From the NCBI GenBank assembly GCA_963281155.1, contig CAUJLY010000003.1, positions 7,254,001-7,318,000 of the forward strand: a stretch of 64,000 nucleotides of DNA, given 5' to 3'. Origin of the DNA: Rhabditophanes sp. KR3021. Its lineage: Eukaryota > Nematoda > Chromadorea > Rhabditida > Alloionematidae. A program made the position numbers and the translations under genes. Positions 34,501-46,236 of this stretch are shown here, one piece after another. The stretch's first letter is position 1. Every line of letters begins with the position of its first letter. A model generated the notes under the pieces. The model had not been told where the DNA came from. It did not search any database and saw nothing but the letters and a program-made list of their open reading frames with translations.

Positions 34501-36586
34501 GTAAAGATGGTTAAAAAGAAATGAAATTATTATAAAACATAATGGTATGTCATTTACTACTTGACTTATTGACTCATCATATACTATCACCATAATTAGA
34601 TTTCAAAAGTGGCCTCTTTTTGGTTACGGCAAAAAGTATCTTAACCAAAATTGTCTTTAAAAATGTGCCTATCTCTTCACAATATACATTTTTATTTGAT
34701 GTGGCGACTTTTTGTCAACTTATAATTTAATGGTATTATTGTTAGGGCAAACTAAACAAATATATACCCAGATGAATTTAATCTATTAAGGCTATGTGAG
34801 TCTTTGACTTTTCCTTATATCTTTCAAATCCATTCACTTACTCATATACTACTAACTTCATCAACAAACTGAGAAGAGAAGTGTTTGTTAACACATATTA
34901 GAAAATTATATAAATGCATTCTAGTGTTGCTGTTGCGCACCACCCTTATTACTTTTGAAATAAGATTTGGGTAATCTTGTCAACGAATCACCTACTCACT
35001 TCTCAAAGGACATGCAACAAGTGCAGGCATTCAGTAAGTGACAAAATGTGGGATGCTTTGCAACTTGTAGTGTGGCATTTTCTCAACAACCAAACAACTA
35101 ACCTGTTCATAACCATCTCGAAGCTGTTCTTTTCCTGTACATTGGTTTTTTAATCCAATTTCTTCTTTTGGAATAGTAAATTGACATTCAAATTTTTCTT
35201 GCCAGAAATCTCGGAACCACGGGTTAACTGTGTGATTTTCGGGGTTTAGGTTAAAGTAATGATCTTCGAATGATTCTATTTTGGGGGAATGAATTCGGAT
35301 AGAAAAACTTCCGGCTGCTTCTTCTTGCAAACCATCAACTACATCTCGTCTATCCGCCCATCCATCTGATCCGATCCATTGAAAACGAGTCACATTATTG
35401 TTCTTTTTGCGAAGTTCTCTTTGTGCTTCAAACATTTTTCGAACTGTTTCACCTTCACAGAAGCATACTATAACCTGCGGCCTAATCTTTAAGTTAACTA
35501 TTTGTTTGAGTGATTTTCTGAACTCTTCCGCAGAAGCTAGGGATTTGATTTTTTCAGAATGAGCTATGCAAACATCTTCATTAGTTAGCATAGACTCCAA
35601 TTCTTCAAATCCACGCTCACCATAATTGCCAGCCGTATAAACAACCGCCACATAAGTCCATTTAAAATGTTTTAACAAGGAGATGATGGCTCTAGCTTGG
35701 AATGTATCGCTAGGAACTACTCTTAAATAGTACCCGAACCTTTCTTTATCACTGAGATCAATAGAAGTTGCCGAGTATCCAATTTGAGGAATCCGAAACA
35801 CTTGCAACAAATTCTGAGCAGCTATGGTTGTGCTACTTTTGGCTGGACCGACAATCGCCACCACCGGATTGACTTTCTTTTGGCAACCCGGAGTCTGGCA
35901 ACACTGACACTGGGCAACTCCTTCCCTCAAAAAAGCAATGGTCTGTTCCATTGATATTCGATCAGTCCAACAAGAGTCTCGTATCGAAATGCCCAACTTA
36001 AAAGGCAACCTCTTGTTCAACTTCTCGACAGTCTTAATCGCAATCTCAGACCTCTGAATCCCATACTGCTCCCAAATCTGACCGCACCCTTCAGTTCCTG
36101 CAACTTGTTTATGCAGCGGAAACAAAAATCCTATCTTAAATAAAGAAACAAAAACACCATCATTATCTGGCCTTGTATCCAATTAACATATCACAATGAC
36201 AAACAAAACTAAAAAAAGACTTCTTCTTTGCCCCACCAACACAACTCTAATATTCATAAGAAGATGTATGTTTTTTAGTCAACATAATATAATCATCTTA
36301 TTTTAAGTTACAACTAACAAAAAATGATGTATCTTGGGAAATATAATTTTGCCAATTGACAGCAAAAAGATAATATATAAAAAATAAAGATTTGCCTGAA
36401 CAAACATATAAATACACAAGTATATGATTTTAAATGTGTGGATGATAAAAAAATTCACAACAATTAGGTTACCTGAATGTCTCCAGGAATTTCAGCTACC
36501 AGCATGCGAGTGTTTTGTTGGACGGATGTTTTGGCTACGACATCTACCACCCGTAGCATCAGCAAAGTGACATGAGAGTAGAGCAT
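31549..36586 (-). CDS. Group I-type metabotropic glutamate receptor (class C GPCR)
   Basis: Five exons (36473-36586, 35103-36134, 34095-34311, 33086-34015, 31549-31796) join in phase to 846 aa. The signal-peptide exon ends AEIPGDIQ. The Venus-flytrap domain is closest to mGluR1/5: the glutamate-site segment IPQIGYSATSIDLSD, then WTYVAVVYTAGNYGERG and QWIGSDGWADR. A nine-Cys linker follows (CGSGQRKRETMACCWICENC), then seven TM helices ending AKYIGFTMYCTLVVWCAF and FFPKIYIILLHPEKNVR. The tail is short, without a Homer site. Group I receptors signal through Gq and phospholipase C at glutamatergic synapses; C. elegans MGL-2 is the likely counterpart. An alternative in-frame ATG-like start lies at 36697. 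Intron 4 (1,289 nt) contains antisense remnants, including a histone H3-like sequence. Confidence 0.93.
32079..32502 (+). pseudogene. Centromeric histone H3-like remnant inside mGluR intron 4
   Basis: Starts at ATG 32079 directly after an ATTCTAG acceptor. The N-tail (KETAARKAVKNRSKRLRKRG) is basic but unlike canonical H3. An intron-like GTAAGT...TTTCTAG follows near 32202-32243, then an in-frame TAA. The same frame continues with the H3 alpha-N signature ALKEIRRYQRPIELV, compared with H3 ALREIRRYQKSTELL. It then jumps to VLFKDINPYLIHVK, which matches the H3 segment LFEDTNLCAIHAK, so about 40 core residues are missing. A frameshift leads to MSKDMQLAL, matching H3 MPKDIQLAR. The deletion, stop and shift mean it cannot make a histone. 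The divergent tail points to a CenH3 parent. Confidence 0.6.
32560..32772 (+). pseudogene. Copy 2 of the duplicated unknown fragment, in mGluR intron 4
   Basis: A 70-codon open frame, WKHLEEEIKNQRYGDDLYYL through KLYVLILEEFKMKDAFVYSK to a terminal NYITL and TAA 32770-32772. It aligns along its length with the remnant at 13795-13959, and both end in a similar ACTTTRTAATATG. No ATG is placed well and nothing upstream joins cleanly, so it is probably a gene tail. Parent unknown. Confidence 0.5.
34312..35102. other. Long intron 2 of the mGluR gene
   Basis: 791-nt intron with a GTTAGT donor and TGTTCAG acceptor. AT-rich, and no coding remnant was recognised, unlike the other long introns. Confidence 0.6.
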
Positions 36587-38339
36587 TTTTTTTGTTAATA
36601 TTTGTAGTTTGATTAGAATCGGATTCAATAAGTGGTGGGTATTGAAGTATATACAGAGGTTAGTCAGTTCACCATATTTGAAAGGAACCGATGTCAAATT
36701 AATAGACAGTCAGTTAAGAAGAGAACCACCAAGATTGTTTCTTTAAATTGAGGATCAATCGATTTAAGTTTAAGGAGTTTCTAAAAAAGGTGAATGATGT
36801 ATGATTATTAATGGAACCTAAAATAATTTTAGACGGGGTTCAGTGATTGAAAAGTCATTCAAAAAATAAAGGCCCAGTTGTGATGTATTTTAAAAAAGTC
36901 CCACAAACAGATGATGAGGCGATAAGAGAGAGAGGTGGTTGGGCTGTAGTTTATGATGGGAGTGCTTCTGCCATCCTTCAGAAAGCTGTAAGGGAATGGA
37001 CAGAAGCAAAGTTTATATATTAACACACGCCTCCGGTGCGGGTCTAACCATTCAGATGGGTGGAAAGCACACTTTTCCTTGCAAACCATGTATTTATATA
37101 AATAGATGTTACAAGATAAGCAGTATATCTACAACAATTTATTTGTAAGTTGTATGGAAATAAAATAAAAAAGTAATAATATAAAAATAGAGTGAAAATA
37201 AACTAAAAATTAGCTAACAACTAATGGAGAAACTTGTCTTTTTCCCAACTTCCACACATATACCCCCACAAGGGTCAGACAAAAAAATTTGATTGCATTG
37301 AATTGAGGATTGATGATGATAAGATGTGGACAACAATAAATAATACATTTTTATACACATACACACACACATTTTAACACTATAAGTGGTTGTCTTCAAA
37401 TTTTAAATAGTCAAAAAATAGACAAGAAGATAAGATTTAAATGAAGCGTAGTGACCTTTTTAGTTCAATAAAGTGTGTCCTTTAGCCATTTGTTTGATTG
37501 GTAATTGTTAAATGTCTCAATTATAATTTAAAAAGGATACATCTCCTGGATATACTCTATAAATAAGTATTACGATATATTGTACCCAACAGCAGTATGT
37601 CAAACTCGAAATAAGTATTATTTGTTGAATGTCATCCATGAAATATTATTATTTTAAAAGAAAATGAATATTTAAAAAAATTTGTTTGTTTAATTAAATA
37701 TTTATAAACTCCTCATACAGAAGAAAGATGTAGAATAGATATGTCTTGTATGGGGGTAAAGTTGATGGCGATATTCTTTTTCAGGTTTATTTAATCATCA
37801 AATTGTGGAGTTCATTATATATTCTTGGGTGAGTAGGAAGAAATGTATCCAATTTGAAGTTGGCACCTTTTTGATTTATTTAGTTATTCATACACAAACA
37901 CATCCTTTTTTCTTTACCAATTTAAGGAAGTCAATTTATTATGAATGAGTCATCATAATAAAAAAGAACTGAAGTCAAAACAAAAAGATTGAGTATGACA
38001 TTGTTTTTGAAATTCATTTATTGAGTGTTAATCATCCTTTGGAACTCCTATTTATTTATCAAAAACAATATTTCATTGTCATTGCATACTTAGTTTATTG
38101 TGCATATTCATTTGATTGTGCCTTCTTTTATTCCTCAATTAAAGGTACTTGTGGTAAAAAAGTTGGGAATTAATAAAGACGAAATGACATCAGATTCGGA
38201 TAAATATTTGATGTTTCAACAAATAGACATACTATAGACAAAGTGTTGGAGGCATCAATGGACTATTAATAATTGAAAAATGTATCTACAAACTTTATTT
38301 AGTTAAGTGAAATTTAAAATGTACCATCAATTTAATTAT
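36587..38339. other. AT-rich intergenic, no gene recognised
   Basis: Upstream of the mGluR gene. A CA-rich tract lies near 37350-37372. No supported ORF. Confidence 0.5.
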
Positions 38340-38690
38340 TTTATAAATTTATAATTTGTTTGTGTAAGTTTAGATCAAAGGAACAAATATGTCATGGAGA
38401 TTCAGATGTTGGATGCATATTATATTGTCTTTAAATAATCCACTTGTTCCAATATCGGTGGTAAAGACATGCCCATCCACAACCAATCTTTTATAAGTCT
38501 GTTTTCTTCCATCACAAGAGTACTTCACCTTCAATTGTTGCAAAGCAACTTTGTGTCCATGGCGACTCCCCCAAAAGCAGCTATAACGTGACCGAATCTA
38601 AAACCACATTTGTCCAACAAATTGTTCCCATCTCCACTTTGGTTAATACAAACCTTTTCGTTATAAGAGACGGTTTGAAGGTGATGATTG
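38340..38690 (-). pseudogene. Disrupted Cys-containing coding remnant
   Basis: On the minus strand a frame through KVCINQSGDGNNLLDKCGFRF must shift by one base near 38590 to continue as CFWGSRHGHKVALQQLKVKY, SCDGRKQTYKRLVVDGHVF and a final LHDIFVPLI, with a TAA near 38370. No intron of usable size can bridge the shift. It looks like the 3' part of a secreted Cys-bearing protein. The family is not recognised. An assembly indel is an alternative to true decay. Confidence 0.4.
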
Positions 38691-39367
38691 AAGGATTTTT
38701 TAATATTTGTTAATTAACAATTGTTGAAGCTTTCTTAATGTATACCCGTCACTAGATCATTTTTGATTTCTTATATGATTGCAAAAAATATATTGGTTGT
38801 TGGGGAGGTGTACTTGTTGGGTAGATGTCACAATGTATAATAATACAATAATATATTCAATTGGATATGTACTTTCAGGTGCTTTTGGTTTGGTGACAAT
38901 TGGTTCAGCTTCAAATGATGGAAAAGCCTTGACATGGGAAGAGAGGAGAAAAGGTCATTTAGTAGGAAATTGACGGGCAGGGCAATGGTAGAAGAGAAAA
39001 GTTCCTACAATGCATTTCTAAATGTGGAACATTCAAATTTTACAACAGTCCTACATAGTGTTTTGGTTTGGCCGATTGATTATATATGAAGTGTATCTCG
39101 AATATAATTTCAACCTGATGAATAGGACTAATTATGGCATCATAAATTATAAGTGTGATCTTGTACATATCATTTTAATTTGATAATAGAAGATAAGATA
39201 GTAATGATGGGTAGAATATTTTTAAGAAAACAACACATTTAATAACAACCACTTTCAACTAAAGTTTTATCTTTTTGGTTTGTTTAAAATAAATTACCCG
39301 TAAAGCACAGCAGTACTTTTTGATATATTATTAAATCTTTTTTACAATTAAATTAGGGCTTAAATTA
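38691..39367. other. Intergenic, no gene recognised
   Basis: AT-rich. A 64-codon plus-strand ORF at 38779-38973 has no domain and is probably chance. It contains the 3' flank of the LATS gene. Confidence 0.4.
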
Positions 39368-42300
39368 TTAAACAATCATTTCATCATCCGAATTCGTGTC
39401 TTCTTCTGCTATTCCGTGTTCGAGGCGTCGATTAGAGGAGGATGTTCGAGATATTCCGCCATTAATTTTGATTTTCTGATGATGGTGTAGAGAAAAACCA
39501 TTCTTGGCTGATATTGGGGGCATGGATTTGAGTGAAATTGGTTGTGATGGTTTTGGGTAGGAGAAGGGAGGTTGTTTTGGATTGGAAAGGGGTGGTGTTT
39601 TTTGAGGTAACATATTATTTTTGGGTTGAGGAGATGAGGGTAGTAAGTGTTGGCGATTTGAGTCCTGCGTTGTAATGTTGTTGGTTAGACGAGAAGACTG
39701 GTGCGATAAAATAGAAGTGTTGGTCGTTTGATTCAGTTGACTTTTTTGGTTTGATTGCATCCCATTTTGGTAATTCAAAATGCCTGGCATATTGGAGATG
39801 GGGGGTCTTTTGTGGGGTTGTTTTTGGCCGGTATGAGTGTTGGAGTCTGCATCAAAGAAATGCCTGTATGTAAATTCGAAGAAAGCTGGATTTTGGGAAG
39901 TTTGTGGTTGATCAGTTCCAAATATTTCGTCTTCAAATGAGATATCATCAAAATTGGAAGTATCTTCAGCATGTTCAAGTTTAGGAATCCAGGGAGCTTG
40001 TGAATTTCTCAACTTATTAAAGTCAATACTTTGAAACCAGGGATCTTGCTTAACTTGCGCTGCCCCACCAATCCCAAGTCTATTTTCTTGATCTCTACAT
40101 AACTTATCAATTATACTCAAACAATTGGAGGATAATTTGTTAGTTGGATCATGCAAAACAAGGTAATCTTTCCAGTAAACAATTTTGTGCTGTGTTTCGG
40201 CTGCATCCTCTGTTCTGGACATGAAGGGAGGTCTTCCTATTACCATTTCATACAAAATTACCCCAACCGACCACCAATCGCATAATTGAGTATGTCCACT
40301 ACGTTTGATTACTTCCGGAGCCATGTAATTACTTGTTCCTACAACTGAGTGTGCCTGATTTCTCTTGCTATGATACCTGGCCTCGAGTAATTTAGATTGG
40401 GGGTATTCATTTTGTGGCAGGGAGAAAGAATCTACTCTTAAATGCAAGGGAACAGAACCTTCTAAATCTGCATTCATATAATGCCTCTTGTCGTGAGTCC
40501 ATCTCAAGCCCGTACACAACCCAAAATCAGTCAGCTTGATATGTCCAGAGGCGGAGATTAATATGTTGTCTGGCTTGACGTCTCTGTGAATAAATCCAAG
40601 TTTGTGGACATATTCCAAGGCACAGGTCAATTCTGCAATATAAAACTTAGCCAAGTTTTCTTCAAAGATTTCCTTTGTAATCAAAAGTTGCATCATATCA
40701 CCACCTAAAAATAATTTATTACAAAAGACAATATTATAAATTACCTGGCACATACTCCATGATGAAAAACAAATTTGAAGAATCTTGAAATGAAAAGAAC
40801 AACTTAACAATCCAGGGAGAATTTGCCTCTGCCAAAATATCCCTCTCAGCCTTGACATGGGCAGCTTGTTGTTTATTAATAACATCCTGTTTTTTCAAAG
40901 TTTTCATTGCATAAATTTGATCTGTGCCCTTCTTTTTGACCAGAGAAACTTTTCCGAATGCACCAACTCCAATCCATTTGATATGGTCAAACATGCTAAC
41001 ATCCATCTTTTGTCTTTTGAGACGAATATATTTGGATTCTTTTTGAACAAGATACTTTAACATTTGTTTCTTTAAATTATCAGCTAAATCTGCTTGTTCC
41101 ATTTCTTTCAATAATTGGAACACACGTTGATTTCTTTCTTGATACTGCTGAAGAAGTCTTTCGATGTGCTGTTCCATAAAAAATCTAAACATCCCTGGTT
41201 TGCAAGGTTTAATAGAGCTTTCAAAGGTATTATTTCGAATTTTAGTCGCAACTGATTCAGGCAATGGCGAAACACATCTGATGGCTTGAGGAGCCTCATC
41301 TGAACTGCTTTTTGAATGTGAAGGTTCCGAGTATGAAGGAACATTACTTTCGGGAAAGGAAGTTGTTTTGGCCTCATCCATACTACTACCTAGCCTTTGG
41401 ATTCTACAAATTTTCTCAATTTCTTTGTCTAAATCAAGGAGATCATTGTCTGGATTGACCATTATACTGGAAATACCACCCTTGTTTACTAAATTAGATG
41501 GTTGACTGGCACGAGGTGGGATGGAAGAAGTATATGCTAGGCGACTTTGAGGAACAACGTACTTTTTGGTGTCAACATTAAAACTATTTGAACGAAGACC
41601 ATCGCCTTTGCTAACACTGATATGCATCTTTTGACTGTGATTCTTTTCGAATGTTGTTCTGAAAAGAGAAGAGGGATTGAGTTTGGAGGTTGGTGTGGTG
41701 ACTGGTTTCGTTTTGTCACTATTTTCTCTTTGGATTGAAATGATAGTTCCGAGTGGACGGCTCTTTTCTGAATCATTAAAAAAAGGTGGTGGTGCTAATG
41801 GGAAGTGGACATGTGTCCTCTTATACTCGCTCAACATCAAAGGCGTAACATTTTGGGGAGTAGAAGAATTTCTGGGAGCCGAACTTGTTGAAACATACCC
41901 CGACGTTCCATTACTACCACTATAATTGGAATACCCATTCTGACTATATTCATCATTAACATTAAAAGAAATGGGCGGTGATGGTGGGGCAAATTGTCTC
42001 GGATTATTGATATTAATCCTGGAAGTAAAAGTGGTAGGGCCATTTGAATTGAAAGTCGTTTCCTTGGTAGAAGCAGTATTTCGCTGAGCAGTATTGATGA
42101 CATCTGTTGCCTTTGTGACAGAAGCATACCTAACTAACTTTAAAGCCATTTCGGAATCGGCTTTGGGGTAACCTAATTCAAGCATGATTTTTAATAACTT
42201 GGCCTTTGTTTCTTCTTTGACTTGGCCGTTTGAAGAGGGCGGGGATGATGGACCGAGTTGGAGTTGGGAGGTTCGTTTGTTTGATATTCTGGCATAATCT

Positions 42301-42605
42301 TGCACATTATTCGATTGACTTTCCAAGTTTATGTAATGTTGTTGTTGGCCGTAGGGTTCCAGGGACTCTCTGATTCTATCTAGTTTCTCTTGGTGATGCT
42401 TTCCATTCTAAAATGATGTTACATTAAATGGCCCTTTATTTGGCAAATTTACTTGGTTAAAGCCACTATTATTAGCTAAATTAATAGAATCAGCCCTTAA
42501 ATTAGTATTATTTAGAAGAGTATCACCATTTCTAAATGAATTTGAATTGACTAGTCTAGAAGTAGGAACCGAATTGTTGGGAATAGATCTTTGATTATTA
42601 ATCAT
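39368..42605 (-). CDS. wts-1: LATS/Warts kinase (Hippo pathway, NDR family)
   Basis: Three exons (42453-42605, 40745-42407, 39368-40704) give 1,050 aa. A UBA-like domain (LLKIMLELGYPKADSEMALK) lies near residue 100. A long Ser/Pro/Asn-rich linker leads to the MOB-binding region (FFMEQHIERLLQQYQERNQR, about 440-515). The AGC kinase domain follows (about 520-900): GVGAFGKV loop, VAIK-equivalent YAMKTLKK, catalytic HRDVKPDN and DFGLCTG. A long NDR-type insert separates the lobes, with the activation-loop site AHSVVGTSNYMAPE and the hydrophobic motif FFEFTYRHFFDAD. LATS phosphorylates YAP/Yorkie-type co-activators after activation by Hippo kinases and MOB1. No PPxY motif is seen in the linker, unlike vertebrate LATS. 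The ATG follows directly on a CTACAG acceptor. Confidence 0.95.
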
Positions 42606-45600
42606 CTGTAGATGACATGAGAAATAATTAAAAAATGATCAAATATAGATGCTTAAATATAGTGCTGTAAGATCAACCTGAAACAAGATACTTATTACTA
42701 AAGAAATCGAATATTGATAGTGAATACGATTTTAGTCATTTACTCCAAAAATACAGGTAAAACCTTTCAAACATCTACACTAAGATTTATTTCCACAGAT
42801 GGTGTATAATATATAAATGATGTAATAGATTTGGTGGTGGATGACTGCAAATAATACAAATACACTTAAATCGAATTAATAGAATTGATTAAATAAATGA
42901 CATCACACCCCTATTACGAATCTTTCCCAATATATTTACATACTTTTGGTTGGCTTGACATTCACGAACAAATATTTTTGCCACCTTAATAAGTTCAATT
43001 TAGACATCTATATTTTCTTTTTTCAAAAGAGCTTTCACAAAAGACGAGTATAGGGATATGATTTTGGATCTCTAATACTAATAGTAGTTTAATAATATAT
43101 TCATTCAAAAAAAAGTAATGTTAGAAGCCACCCTCAATCAAAAAATGATGATGATATTTTATATGAGGTGTGTGTTGTGTCTGATTAGCCTTCTTAAAAA
43201 AATGATTGCCTTTGTTTTTAAGGATAAATGTAAATTATTTGTTAGGAAAAATAATTGATTATAGTTAATTAGTTTTTGAAGTGATTAAGTTAAGGTGATA
43301 GAATAGTCATTTTATGAGAATAATTAAGAATGGTTACTTTAAATGTGTTATTTAGACGGACTAATTAATATTGAGTATGTTTGATGTGGTGCTATTTGAG
43401 GGTATTTTTTTAAAAAGATAAAGTCGTCAACAATTTAAGTTTTGTTTTTTTGAATCATTTGATAGATTGTTGGTTTAATTAGGAGAGTTATAAATGATGA
43501 GTAGTTAGATGTAGATTCCATTAATAATAGTATAATAAGTTAATAATAAAAGAATAGTATGGGATATAGATCAGTAAGAACAGGTATAGACGTATTCATT
43601 TATGTAAAAGTCGTTTGTTGGCGAGTTATGGTCGGAAGCGGCCGGTTTAAAGCGAAAAAGAGAAGTAATAAAGATGAATTGTGTCGGTGGTGGTCGACTC
43701 AGGCCGTCGTTGAGACAACATCAAAAAAGCGAAAGCTATCTAATTTTGTGAAGATAATGGTGAAGTTTTGATTTGATTTGAAGGTGTATGTATGTCTAGA
43801 AGAGAGATCTTTGTTTGTGTGAAACAAAAATATGCTAAGAATGTGTCGGTTTGAGGAAATATAATTAGGATAAGAAAAAGTGACGCATTTATTAAATATT
43901 CCACTATCTAATAAATAGAAGTATAATCATTAAATAAGTGACCAAATTTAAAATAACTATACAAATGAAATCAATCATTTACTTGGTGCAGATAAAAAGG
44001 AAATAATTTTAAAAATTGACAAAGCACAAATGTAATAAGTGCGCAAAATGTGTAGTTTGTTTTAAATAGATACACTTTAGTTCATAAATTATTTATTTTA
44101 GTACCGACAATTTAAGAAACCACTGATCTAATTCAATTTTAATAAGTTAACTCTAAAGGAAAATATTTGGTCTCGAATATAGGTATTGTATTTATCAAAA
44201 TAATTATTTGAGGGTAAATAGGCGCGATTAGGAGCTTAAGGAAACGAAAACAATTATGGTTATATTATTTGGTTGTAAATATATTGAAGTAAAAAGAATA
44301 TATAGTGATGTGCTTGATTGTAATACTGATTAATGGCGATGATGGAATGTGAAATATGCACAAATAATAACAAAGGTCATAATGGTTCAATAAATACACA
44401 TTTATAAATAGATATATATTTGTGATTTGCAAAACAATTCTTCAAAAAATTATTAATTCAACTTGTATTTTATTTGAATCAAAGAGAATTGTGGGAGAAA
44501 GGTAAAAATAGAATCATAAATAGGGTCTTATCATTTTTTAAAAATACCAAAGCATGTGACCTGTCAATTTGTGATAAGGTATGATGCGCAACAAATATGA
44601 GATGTTAAAATATTGAACGGAAATGTAATCTTTCTAATAAGAAAATTAATCTAAAATTCGGTATAAACTAATGTGAATTTGTTAATAAACAAATTTAGGA
44701 GAAATTGATTCGCCAAATACGGATAGAATCAAAAAGTTTTTTAGTCTCGTTAAATGAATTGGTAGTTGAACTTTAAAAGAATGTGGCAATGATTTATTTT
44801 AAAGGACAGACACCAGAAAGGATGCGAAGATGTACAGGTGTGGCGGAATAATAACATTCCAAATAAATACATACAAATAAATATATTACGAATGAATGGA
44901 AATGATACACATATATCACTTATATAAAGATCGAAGGTTGGACCTGCTCAAGATGCAATACTACATAGTGTGGCAAATTTATACATATCTATCTTCAGAT
45001 TATAAATGTCCCAAGAAAGAGACGAAAGGTCTTTGAGTAATTATTATTAATATATCACATCTATATATACAAATAATACCTATTCTCTCTACAATAGATC
45101 AAAACAATTATGGTGAACTTAAGATACAACCTATTAACTTTTATGGTACTTTAGAAAGCTAATTTTGAAAATGCATATTTTCGTATCATTTCTGTGATAT
45201 TGTTAAATATATATTTGTCTTCACACCAATAAAAACTGGTGAAGGTGATTATTACCATGAAATGGCAATACATTCTTTAAACACCACATTATTACCTTTG
45301 ACTAAAAAATCATTTTTAAACGACACCCATAAAATTATATTGCCTTTTTAATGATCTCTAATTTGTAATATTTTCAAAAAGTTTATGTAAAGAAAAGTAT
45401 TAATGAGGTGTGCAATTAGGAATCAACTTGTTTTGGTGATTAAAATATTCCCTAAGCTTTGCAAAAAAAGATCACTTCCCATACCTTGTTAAATATTATT
45501 AATTTGATTTAAGTCCCTTTACTCACTAATTCTGTATGATTTCACAAGTTTTGTTTATTCAAATTCGATAAAACATGTCAAGTTTATTGAACGTTAATCT

Positions 45601-46236
45601 TTAATAACATCAAGCACAGTGATGTTAAGATCAAAAAGCCAATATATCTGTCTTTATTTGTGACAAAAAATTATGCAGATCTTTGCAAAAGGACGGAATG
45701 CATCATTTTATTGCACCAACATTAACTTTTTTTATTAGCAGCAAAGATATTTTATTAAACACTTTCAAATGGCTAAAGCGTATTTATGAGTATGTCAAAA
45801 AGTGATTGTCACTGTTACAAGTACAAAGGTAATTTAAGAGCAGATTAATTAGAATTACATTGTTCAGTCATTCTTCATAAACATTAAATTTTATCTCAAA
45901 AAAGAGTCAATCCACTTTTAGTGTCAACAACACTCTTTCTGTTTAATATTCGTTTAATATACTTGTTCATTTACATTGCAATATACTCTTTAATATACAT
46001 TCAGATATACTATGTGTACGCCTTGATACATATTTGATGTACATTTAATTTAATATGTACCCGGAAACCACTAAGTCTGATGTTCTTCTAACCGGATCAT
46101 TAAATAATACAGAAGTTAATCAACCCACAACCATTATCTAATTCAAAATGATTTATTCAAGATACATACCACAATCAAAATAATATGCAAACTAATCTCT
46201 TTAGGATTCTATAATAAAATTAGACTTTGGGAACTT
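42606..46236. other. Long AT-rich intergenic region with one GC-richer patch
   Basis: 3.6 kb without a convincing gene. The patch at about 43560-43770 is locally GC- and CpG-rich and contains a 70-codon plus-strand ORF (MGYRSVRTGIDVFIYVKVV at its start, a basic end), with no domain or splice support. It may be promoter DNA or an unrecognised first exon. The rest is very AT-rich. Confidence 0.5.

Noticed and set aside
39755..39978. ORFs on both strands within the LATS tail
   Set aside because: Other-frame readings of the real kinase exon.
43559..43771. 70-codon basic ORF in a GC-richer patch
   Set aside because: No domain, no splice support and surrounding sequence is featureless; kept only as a note in the gap entry.
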